A stretch of DNA of 64,000 nucleotides, taken from contig CANJXY010000002.1 in the NCBI GenBank assembly GCA_947478925.1, positions 1-64,000 of the forward strand, in the 5' to 3' direction. This stretch comes from Hyphomonadaceae bacterium (GTDB lineage: Bacteria; Pseudomonadota; Alphaproteobacteria; Caulobacterales; Hyphomonadaceae). Under the pieces are notes generated by a model that was not told where the DNA came from, did no database searches, and was given only the letters and a program-made list of their open reading frames with translations. The position numbers and the translations under genes were made by a program. Below are positions 1 through 10,738 of this stretch, piece after piece. Each line of letters opens with the position of its first letter. Within the stretch, counting starts at the first letter, position 1.

Positions 1-127
1 GACTGATCGAACAATGGCGGATCCCAGGGACGCCATCTCGTTCGCAAGCACCAATAAGGCAGTCCACAGTCTTGCCGAGATTGAGGACGGCTTGAGCCTC
101 GGCCGCGGATAGGTAGCGCCGGCCCAT
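1..127 (-). CDS. Partial ORF of unknown function (N-terminus [42 protein letters not shown]), runs off the left edge
   Basis: Open on the minus strand to the window edge; its ATG (127..125) overlaps the thiS stop codon as ATGA. Does not read like ThiG. Confidence 0.5.
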   Translation of the reverse strand, partial: MGRRYLSAAEAQAVLNLGKTVDCLIGACERDGVPGIRHCSIS

Positions 128-327
128 CAGCCGCCTCCAACAAACTGCACGATTTCGATCCGGTCGCCTTCGGCCAAGGCCGTGGTTGCATACAACGACT
201 TGGGCACGATTTCCCGGTTGCGTTCCACGGCCACGCCCTTCAGCGGCAGGCCCAACTGTTCGAGGAGCAACGCCACCGTGGATATTTCGGGCGCGGAAGT
301 CGCCTCGCCGTTGAGAAAGAGGTTCAT
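127..327 (-). CDS. thiS: Sulfur carrier protein ThiS
   Basis: 66 aa, MNLFLNGE...[13 protein letters not shown]: MoaD/ThiS fold pattern with C-terminal GG. Confidence 0.9.
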   Translation of the reverse strand: MNLFLNGEATSAPEISTVALLLEQLGLPLKGVAVERNREIVPKSLYATTALAEGDRIEIVQFVGGG

Positions 328-476
328 TTAACCAACTCGGGCAACCAGCTCAGATAGCCAACTCAGGCATTTGATCTCTCTCGGGATTCGCCTATTCATT
401 CGCCTGCGCGGCCCCATTCTTTCGCTGCGCGGCGCGGGGCTTTGGCCCCCGCATCGGGTTCCGGTAAGGGTCTTCC

Positions 477-926
477 ATGAGCTTGACCATCTACCTCCTG
501 AACGGCCCCAACCTCAACCTGCTGGGTGAGCGGGAACCCGCCATCTATGGCAAGGGAACGCTGGCCGACCTGGAAAAACTGTCGCAGGTTGCGGCGGCGG
601 AGGCCGGGGCAAATCTCGTTTTTCGTCAATCCAATCACGAAGGCGAGCTTGTGGACTGGATTCAGGAAGCCCGTAGACAGGCGGGCGGCCTGATCATAAA
701 CGCGGGCGGCTATACCCACACCTCGGTCGCGATTCACGACGCGCTCAAGGTGTTGACCATTCCTGTCGTGGAAGTTCATCTCAGCAATCCCGGGGTTCGG
801 GAAGAATTCAGGCACAAGAGCCTGGTGTCTCCAGCAGCTTCCGGCGTGATCGCCGGTTTTGGCCCCCTGGGCTATCGACTTGCCATCGAGGCGGTCGCAG
901 CCCTGTCCGAACAGAAGAGAGTTTGA
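477..926 (+). CDS. aroQ: Type II 3-dehydroquinate dehydratase
   Basis: [49 protein letters not shown] motifs. Confidence 0.96.
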   Translation: MSLTIYLLNGPNLNLLGEREPAIYGKGTLADLEKLSQVAAAEAGANLVFRQSNHEGELVDWIQEARRQAGGLIINAGGYTHTSVAIHDALKVLTIPVVEVHLSNPGVREEFRHKSLVSPAASGVIAGFGPLGYRLAIEAVAALSEQKRV

Positions 927-931
927 CGATC

Positions 932-1426
932 ATGGCCGACAAGCCTCCCGAGAAGACCGGCAGGTTCGATACCGGACTCATCCGCGAGCTCGCGGCGATC
1001 CTCCGGGAAGCGGACCTTGGCGAGATCGAGATCGAACAGGGCGGCCTGCGCATCAAGGTCGTAAAGCCCGAAGCCAAGGCGGTTCACATGGCGCAAGCCT
1101 ATGCGCCAGCTCCGGCGGCTGCTGTGCCGAGCGCTGCGCCTGCTGCTACCGCAGCACCGGTCGGGGTCGGCAAGGCTGCGCTGCGTGACCATCCGGGCGC
1201 GGTGAAGTCGCCGATGGTCGGCACGGTCTATCTGCAGGCTGAAGAAGGCGCGCCGAAATTCGTCAAGGTCGGCGACACGGTGAACGCAGGCGCGACGCTG
1301 TTGCTGATCGAAGCGATGAAAACGTTCAACCCGGTCACGGCGCCGAAGGGCGGCAAGGTCATCCAGATCCTGGCGGAGAACCAGCAGCCGGTCGAATTCG
1401 GCGAACCTCTCGTCATCATCGAATAG
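932..1426 (+). CDS. accB: Biotin carboxyl carrier protein of acetyl-CoA carboxylase
   Basis: C-terminal biotinyl domain with EAMK motif; directly upstream of accC. ATG at 932 preferred over the TTG at 923. Confidence 0.95.
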   Translation: MADKPPEKTGRFDTGLIRELAAILREADLGEIEIEQGGLRIKVVKPEAKAVHMAQAYAPAPAAAVPSAAPAATAAPVGVGKAALRDHPGAVKSPMVGTVYLQAEEGAPKFVKVGDTVNAGATLLLIEAMKTFNPVTAPKGGKVIQILAENQQPVEFGEPLVIIE

Positions 1427-1436
1427 CGGCGCCGCT

Positions 1437-2780
<1,344 letters not shown>

Positions 2781-2874
2781 GAGGTTGTCGAGCCCGCGTT
2801 TCGGACTGGCGCCTTGAAACTCCGGCAACAACGCGCAACGATCTTGAACTATTCGCCCTTCAGGAACGCCTCGC

Positions 2875-3522
2875 GTGAGCCGCGTTTTCGGCCCCATAGA
2901 ACTGCTCGACTGCTATCGGCGCGGCGTCTTTCCGATGGCGGATGCGCGCGATGATCCGCGGCTGTTCCTGGTCGATCCGGACTTGCGCGGCGTGCTACCG
3001 CTGGATCGGTTTCACTTATCGAGAAGCCTGCGTAAAACGATCCGGCGCGATCCGTTCGAAATGCGGATCAATACGTCGTTCTCGCGCGTCATGGAGCTGT
3101 GCGCGGAGTCTGCGCCGGATAGGCCCAACACGTGGATCAACTCTCCGATCCTGAACCTCTACAGCGCGCTGCATCGTATGGGCCATGCGCACAGCGTCGA
3201 GGCGTGGCTGGAAGGAGAGCTGGTCGGCGGACTTTATGGGGTCAGCCTCAAGGCGGCGTTCTTCGGCGAGAGCATGTTCTCGCGCGTGACCGATGCGTCG
3301 AAGGTCGCGCTGGCGCATCTGGTGGCGCGGCTAAGGGTGGGCGGGTACCGGCTGCTCGATACGCAATTCGTGACAGGCCATTTGGAGACGTTTGGCGTCG
3401 AGGAAGTGCCGCGCGAGGACTTCCACGGGCGGCTGAATACCGCCCTGCTGTCAGACGCAACGTTCGGAACGCAAACCTATTGCGGGGCAGATGTGGTGCA
3501 GCTGATCACCCAGACGTCGTAG
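2875..3522 (+). CDS. aat: Leucyl/phenylalanyl-tRNA--protein transferase
   Basis: GTG start; YRRGVFPMAD, GLYGVSLKAAFFGESMFSRVTDASKVALAHLVARL motifs. Confidence 0.95.
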   Translation: MSRVFGPIELLDCYRRGVFPMADARDDPRLFLVDPDLRGVLPLDRFHLSRSLRKTIRRDPFEMRINTSFSRVMELCAESAPDRPNTWINSPILNLYSALHRMGHAHSVEAWLEGELVGGLYGVSLKAAFFGESMFSRVTDASKVALAHLVARLRVGGYRLLDTQFVTGHLETFGVEEVPREDFHGRLNTALLSDATFGTQTYCGADVVQLITQTS

Positions 3523-3995
3523 GTCGGATGCTCAAGGGCGTTAAGGCCCGGCGAGGACGCGTACATCCAGCCCGAGAACAGCAGGCCATCGGGCCCGATC
3601 GGCTCCGGCCCGCGATGCATGGGCGTGTTGGCGACCTGCTTGGGCGCCTGCTGCCCCTCTTTCGGAACCGCGTGGATTTCGAGGAAAGCGGCGGACTCCG
3701 GCGCGTCCTGCGGGCTCGACTGGTAGCAGGCGCGAACAGTGACCTTGATGCGGCCATGCGCAACCGTCTGCCCAACCTTGGCCGTGATGTCGTTCGAGTT
3801 TCCGGTAATCTTGTCGAGGGCGCGAAGCTTAGCGCCGGAGGCGGCCTGCAGGTGGGCAGCCGGCGCGTCCTGAACCTGCGGCAGCGGTTGAGGCGGCTGA
3901 AGTGGTTCCTGGGCCATCACGCCGGTCGTCAGGACGCCAGCTGTGAGGGCGGCGGCCGATGCGGCGACAATGGCAAGTCGGGCAAGCAATCTCAT
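3477..3995 (-). CDS. DUF2155 domain-containing exported protein
   Basis: Signal peptide, then ALDKITGN...VRACYQSSP...FLEIHAV...LFSGWMYASSPGLNALEHPTYDVWVISC. 3' end overlaps the aat 3' end (convergent). Confidence 0.85.
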   Translation of the reverse strand: MRLLARLAIVAASAAALTAGVLTTGVMAQEPLQPPQPLPQVQDAPAAHLQAASGAKLRALDKITGNSNDITAKVGQTVAHGRIKVTVRACYQSSPQDAPESAAFLEIHAVPKEGQQAPKQVANTPMHRGPEPIGPDGLLFSGWMYASSPGLNALEHPTYDVWVISCTTSAPQ

Positions 3996-4492
3996 AGGGG
4001 AGCCTCTTCCGCTTTCGCGTTGGCCCCTTGATCGCCTCCGCCGGTCGCATTGCCAACAGCTTCAAGCAGCAGGCTCATGATATCGACGGTTCCACGCGTG
4101 TAGTCGAATACACCTGTTCCGTCCTTTGGCAGGTTCTCGTCCGGATCGCCGCCGGCCAGCACGTAGATGTAGCTGCCGCCGAGCAGGCTGTCGGACTGGA
4201 TCTGCGCGGTGGAATCGACCGGGAGGCTGATGTCCTTGCGGACATTCATCTTCACGATCGCCTTCATCGACTTGGGGTCGACGTCAACCGACGTGACCGC
4301 ACCAACCTTTACGCCCGCGATGCGAACATCGGTGCCCGGACCCACGCCGTCGGCGCGACCGAACTTGCCCATCAGGACATAATTGTCGCCGGTCGATGCA
4401 CCGGACTGCTGGGACAGCGAGAACAAGAGGAAGAAACCCGCCACGACGATGACGACTAGGCCGACCAAGGTTTCGAACAGCGACTCACGCAT
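3992..4492 (-). CDS. mlaD: Outer-membrane lipid asymmetry MlaD-family (MCE domain) protein
   Basis: N-terminal TM helix then MCE domain (FGRADGVGPGTDVRIAGVKVGAVTSVDVDP). ATG at 4492 overlaps the upstream stop. Confidence 0.9.
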   Translation of the reverse strand: MRESLFETLVGLVVIVVAGFFLLFSLSQQSGASTGDNYVLMGKFGRADGVGPGTDVRIAGVKVGAVTSVDVDPKSMKAIVKMNVRKDISLPVDSTAQIQSDSLLGGSYIYVLAGGDPDENLPKDGTGVFDYTRGTVDIMSLLLEAVGNATGGGDQGANAKAEEAPL

Positions 4493-4878
4493 CAGGGCTT
4501 CCAGGATTCGTAATCGCCAGTGCTCTTCGCGCGCTCGCCCCCTTCGGCAAGCGAGCCCTTTGGACGATAGGCGTCGAGGGTGCCCGTAAGGTTCGGCTTG
4601 TGATCGATCTCCCACGTGCGGCGCAAAAGCGGTTCAACAGTGGGGGGCTTATCGAAGGTGTGATGCAGCCAGCCATGCCATTCGGCCGGCACTTTCGTGG
4701 GCTCGGCATAGCCATTGTAGATCACATAGCGGCGCTTACGGCCCTCGAGGCTCGGGCGGCGCTCCTCGTAGTATTTGTTGCCGGTGTTGTCCGTGCCGAC
4801 ATAGCCAGCGCGGCGACCGATGTCGAAGCGCGCGCCAATGGTGGCTCCGTTCCACCAGGTGAAGATCGACTTCAGCAT
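4492..4878 (-). CDS. NADH:ubiquinone oxidoreductase 17.2 kDa (NDUFA12) family protein
   Basis: FTWWNGATIGAR...GNKYYEERRPSLEGRKRRYVIYNGYAEPTKVPAEWHGWLHHTFDKPP. Confidence 0.93.
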   Translation of the reverse strand: MLKSIFTWWNGATIGARFDIGRRAGYVGTDNTGNKYYEERRPSLEGRKRRYVIYNGYAEPTKVPAEWHGWLHHTFDKPPTVEPLLRRTWEIDHKPNLTGTLDAYRPKGSLAEGGERAKSTGDYESWKP

Positions 4879-5079
4879 CTCGGCTCCGCTGCGAATTCAG
4901 ATAGATAGGCACGATTGGCGAGGCGCGAATATGGCGCCCGCGAAGAAACGGGTCCAGCAGCGCGAATGCCATGGCTGATGCGACAAATTCCTGTGTGCAG
5001 GCAAGGCCGAAGCACCCCATCATATGGGTGATTCGCGTCCGGCGCCCCAATCTTGGGACGCTGACACGCGGGAGGTTAA

Positions 5080-7497
5080 GTGATGGCTGAATCCCGGACC
5101 AAGTCTTCGACGCGGCATCTGGCCCGGGTCCTCGAAACCGGGGCGGCCTTGCTGGAGCATGGCGACGCGGAAGCGGCCCCGGCCCGGATGGTCAATGCAC
5201 ACCTGACCGCTATCCGGACACTGGGCGGGGAGAGCGAGGCTGCCGAGGCCGTTTGCGAGGCGATCCGTACGCGGCGGATCACACCGATTGCGCCCGCCAG
5301 CCTGATCGAAGCCATCGTGCCCACACGGATCGAAAGCGGGCAACTCCTGGCGGCCATTGCCGACGCAACGGCTGTGGCGTCGGCCCGCGCGGTTGCGACG
5401 CAGGCGTTCGTAGCCGTGGCCGATGCGCTGGAAGCGCTGACCATCGAGACAGACGATCAGGGACGGCCGACGACGTCCGCGCTGATCGATGCTTTCCGGG
5501 CCGGAGCGGATGCGGAGCTGGTCGAGATTGCCTTGTGCACGCCGGGCGGTCCTCGCGCCGCTGCGATCACGCTGCGCCGCCAGGCGACGGGCGCGCGCGA
5601 GCCAGGCCGGCAAGCCTATGTCATTCCCGGCTGGAGCGGGCTTGAAGCAGGCGATGTCGCGACCGCGATGGAACGGGTCAGCCGCACGCGGCTTGCGGTT
5701 CGCATTGGTATCGGTGCGGAAGCTGGCGATCCTGCCGCGCCGACGGCAGCGATCAACGCGGCGCGCTATGCGGCGACCGGCGATTTCGGGCTGCTGGCGG
5801 CGGACCTTTCGGCTTTGTCGAGCTTCATTCCGGCCTGCACGGTTCACATTGCGGGGCTCGCGGCTGCAGTCATGTCGCAAGGCATTGCATTCGACAGCGA
5901 AGACGGGATCGCGGCGGCGGTGAAGATATGTGGCATTGCGAAGGACGCCATCGGAGCGGTCACGATCGACCCCGCCTCTGCGGCGGCCATCTTCTGGCTC
6001 TCCGCAGAAAGCAGCGGAGCGGATCCGGTCGACCTGTTGTTGGCGAGCGAGGACGAGCAGACGCCGGAATTGTCATCGTGCGTTTCCTCCGCGCTGTCCA
6101 CGGCGGCGAGCAAGACCGAGGCGGACGATGTGCGCCTGCGCATTCTGGGTGCGCGCACACTGGACCAGATCGATGGGCTGGAGCGTCACAGACTTGAATC
6201 GCGTGGCATGACGGATGATGCGATGGACCGCGTGGAACAGGCCCTGAAAGAAGGCCTGAGCCTTGCAGCGGCGTTCTCACGCTGGGTTGTCGGCGATGAA
6301 GTCATCCGAAAGAAGCTGGGGCTTAATCCGGAAGCCTACGACACGGATGGGGAAAGCCTATTGCGTGCGCTCGGCATTTCGACGCGCGAGATCGACGAGG
6401 CGCGTGTCGCGGTGCAGGGTCGCCGGCGGCCGGTGTCGAACCCGAAATCTCCGCTGGCGCGTATTCTCGCCCGCTCGGACGGTCTGACGCCGGAAGCACG
6501 CGTGCGCATGGCGAAGGCGGTGGCGCCACTGCTGTCGCGCCAGCCGGTCATCACCATCGCCAACGGCGAGCAGTCGGATACCTCGCGCATGACGGTTCAT
6601 GCCTCTGTCCGCGCTGCAATGGGCGCAGGCCTGGGTGTCCGGATCGAGGCGGGGCGTCCTGCCGTCGACACCGAGTTGCAGCAGCGCATCTCCGAAGCAA
6701 AACGCCGAGCGCGGGCGCCGCTCGCCGCCGAGACACAGGCGCCGACCTTCGAGCGCCAGCCGCAACCGGCGCCCACGGCCCCTCTCTACGCACAGACACA
6801 TGCCGAAGAGTATATCGCCGAGCGTCGCCGCCTGCCGGATCGACGCAAGGGCTACATCCAGAAGGCAACCGTCGGCGGCCACAAGGTCTACCTGCATACC
6901 GGCGAGTTCGACGATGGCGAGTTAGGCGAGATCTTCATCGACATGCACAAGGAAGGCGCCGCCTTCCGGTCGCTGATGAACAACTTCGCCATCGCGATCT
7001 CGATCGGCCTGCAATACGGAGTGCCGCTCGAAGAATATGTCGACGCCTTCGTCTTCACCCGGTTTGAACCGGCCGGAGAAGTCACCGGCAATGATCACAT
7101 CCGCAAGGCGACCTCGATCCTGGACTACATCTTCCGCGAGCTAGCAGTGTCCTACCTTGGCCGTGACGACCTAGCGGAGGTTGAGAACCTCAGCCATGAC
7201 GGGTTGGGAAGCGGCGCGAATGAAGGTGAGGAGCCGACTGTGCCGGCGCCGCCAGTGCGCCCCGAACAGCTCATCTCCAAAGGCTTCAGCCGTGGCGTTA
7301 TGCCTGACAACATCGTTCCGTTTACGGCCAGGCGAGTGGCGGAAAGGCTGGAGGATGCAGATGGACCTTCTGTAACCCCGCAGCGCGGACCGGACTATCT
7401 GTCCGACGCCTGCCCGACCTGCGGACACTTCACGCTGCGCCCGGATGACGGCATTGCGGTGTGTGAAGCGTGCGGCGCGACGGTGCAGACCGCCTAG
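5080..7497 (+). CDS. Class II ribonucleotide reductase (NrdJ)-derived protein, probably non-catalytic; C-terminal TSCPD-like region plus zinc-finger
   Basis: C-terminus ([85 protein letters not shown]...[31 protein letters not shown]) reads as the NrdJ C-terminal region. Upstream, [18 protein letters not shown] and [14 protein letters not shown]...[15 protein letters not shown] look like eroded NrdJ segments. No N-x-C-x-E motif is visible. Confidence 0.8.
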   Translation: MMAESRTKSSTRHLARVLETGAALLEHGDAEAAPARMVNAHLTAIRTLGGESEAAEAVCEAIRTRRITPIAPASLIEAIVPTRIESGQLLAAIADATAVASARAVATQAFVAVADALEALTIETDDQGRPTTSALIDAFRAGADAELVEIALCTPGGPRAAAITLRRQATGAREPGRQAYVIPGWSGLEAGDVATAMERVSRTRLAVRIGIGAEAGDPAAPTAAINAARYAATGDFGLLAADLSALSSFIPACTVHIAGLAAAVMSQGIAFDSEDGIAAAVKICGIAKDAIGAVTIDPASAAAIFWLSAESSGADPVDLLLASEDEQTPELSSCVSSALSTAASKTEADDVRLRILGARTLDQIDGLERHRLESRGMTDDAMDRVEQALKEGLSLAAAFSRWVVGDEVIRKKLGLNPEAYDTDGESLLRALGISTREIDEARVAVQGRRRPVSNPKSPLARILARSDGLTPEARVRMAKAVAPLLSRQPVITIANGEQSDTSRMTVHASVRAAMGAGLGVRIEAGRPAVDTELQQRISEAKRRARAPLAAETQAPTFERQPQPAPTAPLYAQTHAEEYIAERRRLPDRRKGYIQKATVGGHKVYLHTGEFDDGELGEIFIDMHKEGAAFRSLMNNFAIAISIGLQYGVPLEEYVDAFVFTRFEPAGEVTGNDHIRKATSILDYIFRELAVSYLGRDDLAEVENLSHDGLGSGANEGEEPTVPAPPVRPEQLISKGFSRGVMPDNIVPFTARRVAERLEDADGPSVTPQRGPDYLSDACPTCGHFTLRPDDGIAVCEACGATVQTA

Positions 7498-7792
7498 GCA
7501 ATTTCTGCCGGGCCTGATTTCTGGAATCTTTTTGATATCCGGAATCAAATTTCGCAGATGCGGCATCAATGCTGCTTGTGCCGCATTGGCGGAGCAGGTA
7601 GCAGCCGCGCGCTCAGTCCGGGACGTTTGGAATTCAGTAACCTGCCTGAGCGATTCTTACCGCCTCGACATCCAACGAACGCCTTTCGCGCAAGATACGG
7701 CCTGCAATCTGCCTCGATTGAACTCTTTCTTCTGGGCTGCGTTGGTTAGCGACGCCCGCGGGTTATCCGGTAAACTCTGGAATGGGACTTGA

Positions 7793-7858
7793 ATGGTTCA
7801 GCGCATCGTCATCGCAGTCGTGGCCATCGGCCTGATGAGCTTATCAGTTCTGGTTTAA
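7793..7858 (+). other. 21-codon mini-ORF (MVQRIVIAVVAIGLMSLSVLV*) resembling a duplicated signal-peptide segment
   Basis: Ends in TAA exactly abutting the ATG at 7859; 13/21 residues identical to the signal peptide that follows (hand alignment). Confidence 0.6.
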
Positions 7859-8383
7859 ATGTATCTTCGAATACTGATCGCGGTCGCGGCCATCGGCGCC
7901 ATGAGTCTCACGGCTCTGGCGCAGACGTCCGAAGAGAACGACGTCACACGCAAGGCCACAGCCGAGCGGCTCGTGATGGGCGAAAAGGCCTGTTATCGCT
8001 GCGATCTCTTTCAGGTCGACCTCTCCTATCAGGATCTCGATGGCCGTGACCTCTCTGGCGCCCGATTGCGCCAGGCTGATCTCAGCCTGTCCACATTCGA
8101 TCACGCGAAGTTCGCCGGCGCCAACATGTCGATCGTGAACGGGTTCGGCATGCGGGCCGAAGGCTCGGACTTCACGGGTGTCGATTTTCAGGATGCCGTG
8201 CTGGTCGGCGGCTGGTATGGCGGGTCGAAATTCGACAACGCCAAATTCAACAACGCCAACCTCTCCGGCTCGGATCTCTCGACCGCAAGCGGTCTGACGC
8301 AAATCCAGCTCAACACAGCCTGCGGCGATGGCGAGACGAAGCTGCCGAAGGGCCTCGTTCTCGCGCCTTGCAAGGCCAACTAG
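7859..8383 (+). CDS. Exported pentapeptide-repeat protein
   Basis: Signal peptide MYLRILIAVAAIGAMSLTALAQ, then A(D/N)LxX repeats (DLSYQDLDGRDLSGARLRQADLS, NAKFNNANLSGSDLS); paired cysteines CYRC. Confidence 0.9.
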   Translation: MYLRILIAVAAIGAMSLTALAQTSEENDVTRKATAERLVMGEKACYRCDLFQVDLSYQDLDGRDLSGARLRQADLSLSTFDHAKFAGANMSIVNGFGMRAEGSDFTGVDFQDAVLVGGWYGGSKFDNAKFNNANLSGSDLSTASGLTQIQLNTACGDGETKLPKGLVLAPCKAN

Positions 8384-8390
8384 CGCGACA

Positions 8391-8921
8391 CTAGGTCGGC
8401 GACGGGTCCGTTGGCTTTAAGCCCTCCAGCACCGTCTGGAAGCACGAGCACTTTGCAAGATCTGCGCAGGCGAGCGCTTCGAGCCTTTCAATCAGGCCGG
8501 CGGTCAGGATTTCCTGCTGCGGCTTGTCGAGGATCAGCGCCGCCAGCTTGACGGCGCGCGCCTGCGCGTGGGTCAAGCGGATCGTCGTCTTGAACGGCAC
8601 GCCGAGGCTACTGAGGTTGAGCTGTGTGTGCGCGCGGTTGGGCACCCAGCCCGTTCCCTCATTGTCGGATGGGTAGACCGCCTTGCCCAGGGGCCAGGTC
8701 TTCGCCACCTCGTTGAGCTGAACCTTCATCTTCGCAATGTCGAGCTCGCCTTCTGGTTCAGGCGGCATGACGGCGCGAGTATTCGACGGCAACGGGACCG
8801 GCGCGGGAACGACGGGAGGCTGCCACGGCTTGTGCCCGAAGCTTGGCTCCTTCGACGGCTGGGCTTCGCCCTTGCGAGCGAGCATTCCAGCATTCAGTGA
8901 TGCGAACTGAGGAACTGACAT
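8391..8921 (-). CDS. Hypothetical protein, ParA-linked partner
   Basis: Starts 10 bp after the ParA stop; N-terminal FASLNAGMLARKGEAQP segment, C-terminal helical region (IRLTHAQARAVKLAALILDKPQQEILTAGLIERLEAL). Confidence 0.7.
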   Translation of the reverse strand: MSVPQFASLNAGMLARKGEAQPSKEPSFGHKPWQPPVVPAPVPLPSNTRAVMPPEPEGELDIAKMKVQLNEVAKTWPLGKAVYPSDNEGTGWVPNRAHTQLNLSSLGVPFKTTIRLTHAQARAVKLAALILDKPQQEILTAGLIERLEALACADLAKCSCFQTVLEGLKPTDPSPT

Positions 8922-8931
8922 GGCGCTGACC

Positions 8932-9924
8932 TCAGTGCGTTGGCCGGCGGCCGAAGCTGCGCGGCTGGCGGCGATCAACCTGGCCAGCCGGCGGACCCCG
9001 ATCGGATTTACGGCGGTCGAGCTGGGTGACGCGATCAGGCGGCGGGGCCGTCATCACCCCTCCCGGTGCGCGCTGGATTTGAGGCGCAGCAATGCGCGGG
9101 GCCGGCGCACGGCGATCGACATTCGAGGCGTTGGCGACGGCAGCGCTGGCCCAGGCCGGGAGTTCGTTCTCCCAATCTTCCTCGTCCTCTGACATCGCGG
9201 CGGCTGAAAGGCCTGGCGTTTCGGGGGTGAGAACCGCCGTCGAGAAATCGGCGCGCGGCTTCTGGGCCCAGCGTGCGTCTGTTCCGCCATGGAGTTTTGC
9301 GAGACGGCCACGCAGGAAGAGCCAGAGCGCGGAGACTTCCTGCGCCGAACGGCTTTCCGGCATGATGTCGCCAACTGTGCGACCGTCGATCATTGAGGCG
9401 GCGAAGTCGACGCGGTGGTGAAGCGTGACGGGAGCAACAACGCCATGCTGTGACAGGGCGACGGCGGTTTCAGACGTGATGCGTGCGCGCGCGGTAGCGG
9501 AGTTCACCACGAAGACCAACGGCTTGTTGAGGGTGTCTGCAATATCGACAGTGGGACCGACAGCGCGCAGATCGTGTGGGCTGGGGCGGGTCGGCACAAC
9601 TACGAGATCAGCGCGCTGGACGACGTGGGCGATGGTCTGGGTGACGGCAGGTGGCGTATCGATCACGATCAGGCGGAAGCCGATGGACTTCAGGTGGTCG
9701 AGACAAGAATCGAGTTCCTCAAGCGAGGCCTGGGCAAAAGCTGGCGTCGAGGCGGTGCGGGCGTTCCACCATTTCGCTAGCGAGCCTTGCGGGTCGGTAT
9801 CGATCAGGGCGACCGGGCCATCGCCTGCACGTTCTGCTTCTACCGCGATGTGACCGGAGAGCGTCGTCTTGCCGGACCCACCCTTCTGCGAGGCAAACAC
9901 AAGAACCCGAACGCCATCAGTCAT
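8932..9924 (-). CDS. ParA/MinD-family ATPase with long C-terminal extension
   Basis: Deviant Walker A QKGGSGKTTL, ALIDTDPQGSLAKWW, VIDTPPAVT; about 130-residue low-complexity C-terminal tail. Confidence 0.9.
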   Translation of the reverse strand: MTDGVRVLVFASQKGGSGKTTLSGHIAVEAERAGDGPVALIDTDPQGSLAKWWNARTASTPAFAQASLEELDSCLDHLKSIGFRLIVIDTPPAVTQTIAHVVQRADLVVVPTRPSPHDLRAVGPTVDIADTLNKPLVFVVNSATARARITSETAVALSQHGVVAPVTLHHRVDFAASMIDGRTVGDIMPESRSAQEVSALWLFLRGRLAKLHGGTDARWAQKPRADFSTAVLTPETPGLSAAAMSEDEEDWENELPAWASAAVANASNVDRRAPAPRIAAPQIQRAPGGVMTAPPPDRVTQLDRRKSDRGPPAGQVDRRQPRSFGRRPTH

Positions 9925-10181
9925 CCGCCAGCTCCAGCCTGTATCCCTTCCGGTCGCGTGACGCACGGCTCAGGACAGGTTGAGGGTCGCCACGCCGCTT
10001 TGACGCAGACTTAGGTTGATGCGGTGATTTTGGTGTCCGTCGTTAACAGGCGTGAATGTTAATCGGGGTGCGGCAACACACTGCGAATGCTGCTGTGATA
10101 GCTGGGCTTGCAATGGTTTACGGCATGGCTTGCGCGATTGTTAGCGCGCGAAAAGACGTTCAACGAAATAATGAAGCAGGC

Positions 10182-10219
10182 GCAAAAACAGAACGCCCGG
10201 CCGTTGCGGGCCGGGCGTC
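10182..10219 (-). terminator. Rho-independent terminator downstream of the HU gene
   Basis: ACGCCCGGCC-loop-GGCCGGGCGT stem (10193..10218) followed on the minus strand by TTCTGTTTTTG. Confidence 0.8.
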
Positions 10220-10249
10220 TGGATTTTGGGTCAGTGAACTAAAGAGAGA

Positions 10250-10564
10250 CTAGATCGACTCTTTGAGTTCTTTAGCGGCGCGGAAAGCGACCTTTTTGGA
10301 AGCCTTGATCTGCACCGGCTCGCCCGTCGCCGGATTGCGGCCCATGCGGGCAGCGCGCTTGCGCACAACGAGGACGCCGAGACCGACGAGGCGGATCCGG
10401 TCACCTTTTTTGAGTTGCTTGGTGATCAGCGCGACGAGGTCGTTCAAGATGGCTTCCGACTGCTTTTTCGGAATCTCGTGGTTTTCAGCGAGCGTTGCAG
10501 CGAGGTGCTTCAGGCTGACGGTGTTCTGCTTGGCTTTCGCAGCAGCTTTGGATGCAGTGGCCAT
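10250..10564 (-). CDS. HU family DNA-binding protein
   Basis: VSLKHLAATLAENHEIPKKQSEAILNDLVALITKQLKKGDRIRLVGLGVLVVRKRAARMGRNPATGEPVQIKASKKVAFRAAKELK. Confidence 0.95.
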   Translation of the reverse strand: MATASKAAAKAKQNTVSLKHLAATLAENHEIPKKQSEAILNDLVALITKQLKKGDRIRLVGLGVLVVRKRAARMGRNPATGEPVQIKASKKVAFRAAKELKESI

Positions 10565-10738
10565 TGTCTTATCGACTCCCTTGGCAAGAACCGCCCCCTG
10601 CATACACGTAAATACAGGGGGCAAAAGCGTATAAACCCCGATTTACAAGGGAAAACGTGAATTTTCACAGCAAAAAGCCTGTAAAATCGCGCTTTTTGGG
10701 GCTGGACAGCCTGAGTGAGGACCGAAAAGGCCCGTTTT

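Noticed and set aside
3132-4031. 299-aa plus-strand ORF overlapping aat and DUF2155
   Set aside because: Out-of-frame or antisense to two well-supported genes.
10040-10075. CtrA-like TTAAC...TTAA box
   Set aside because: Spacing is 12 nt rather than the consensus 7; not convincing.
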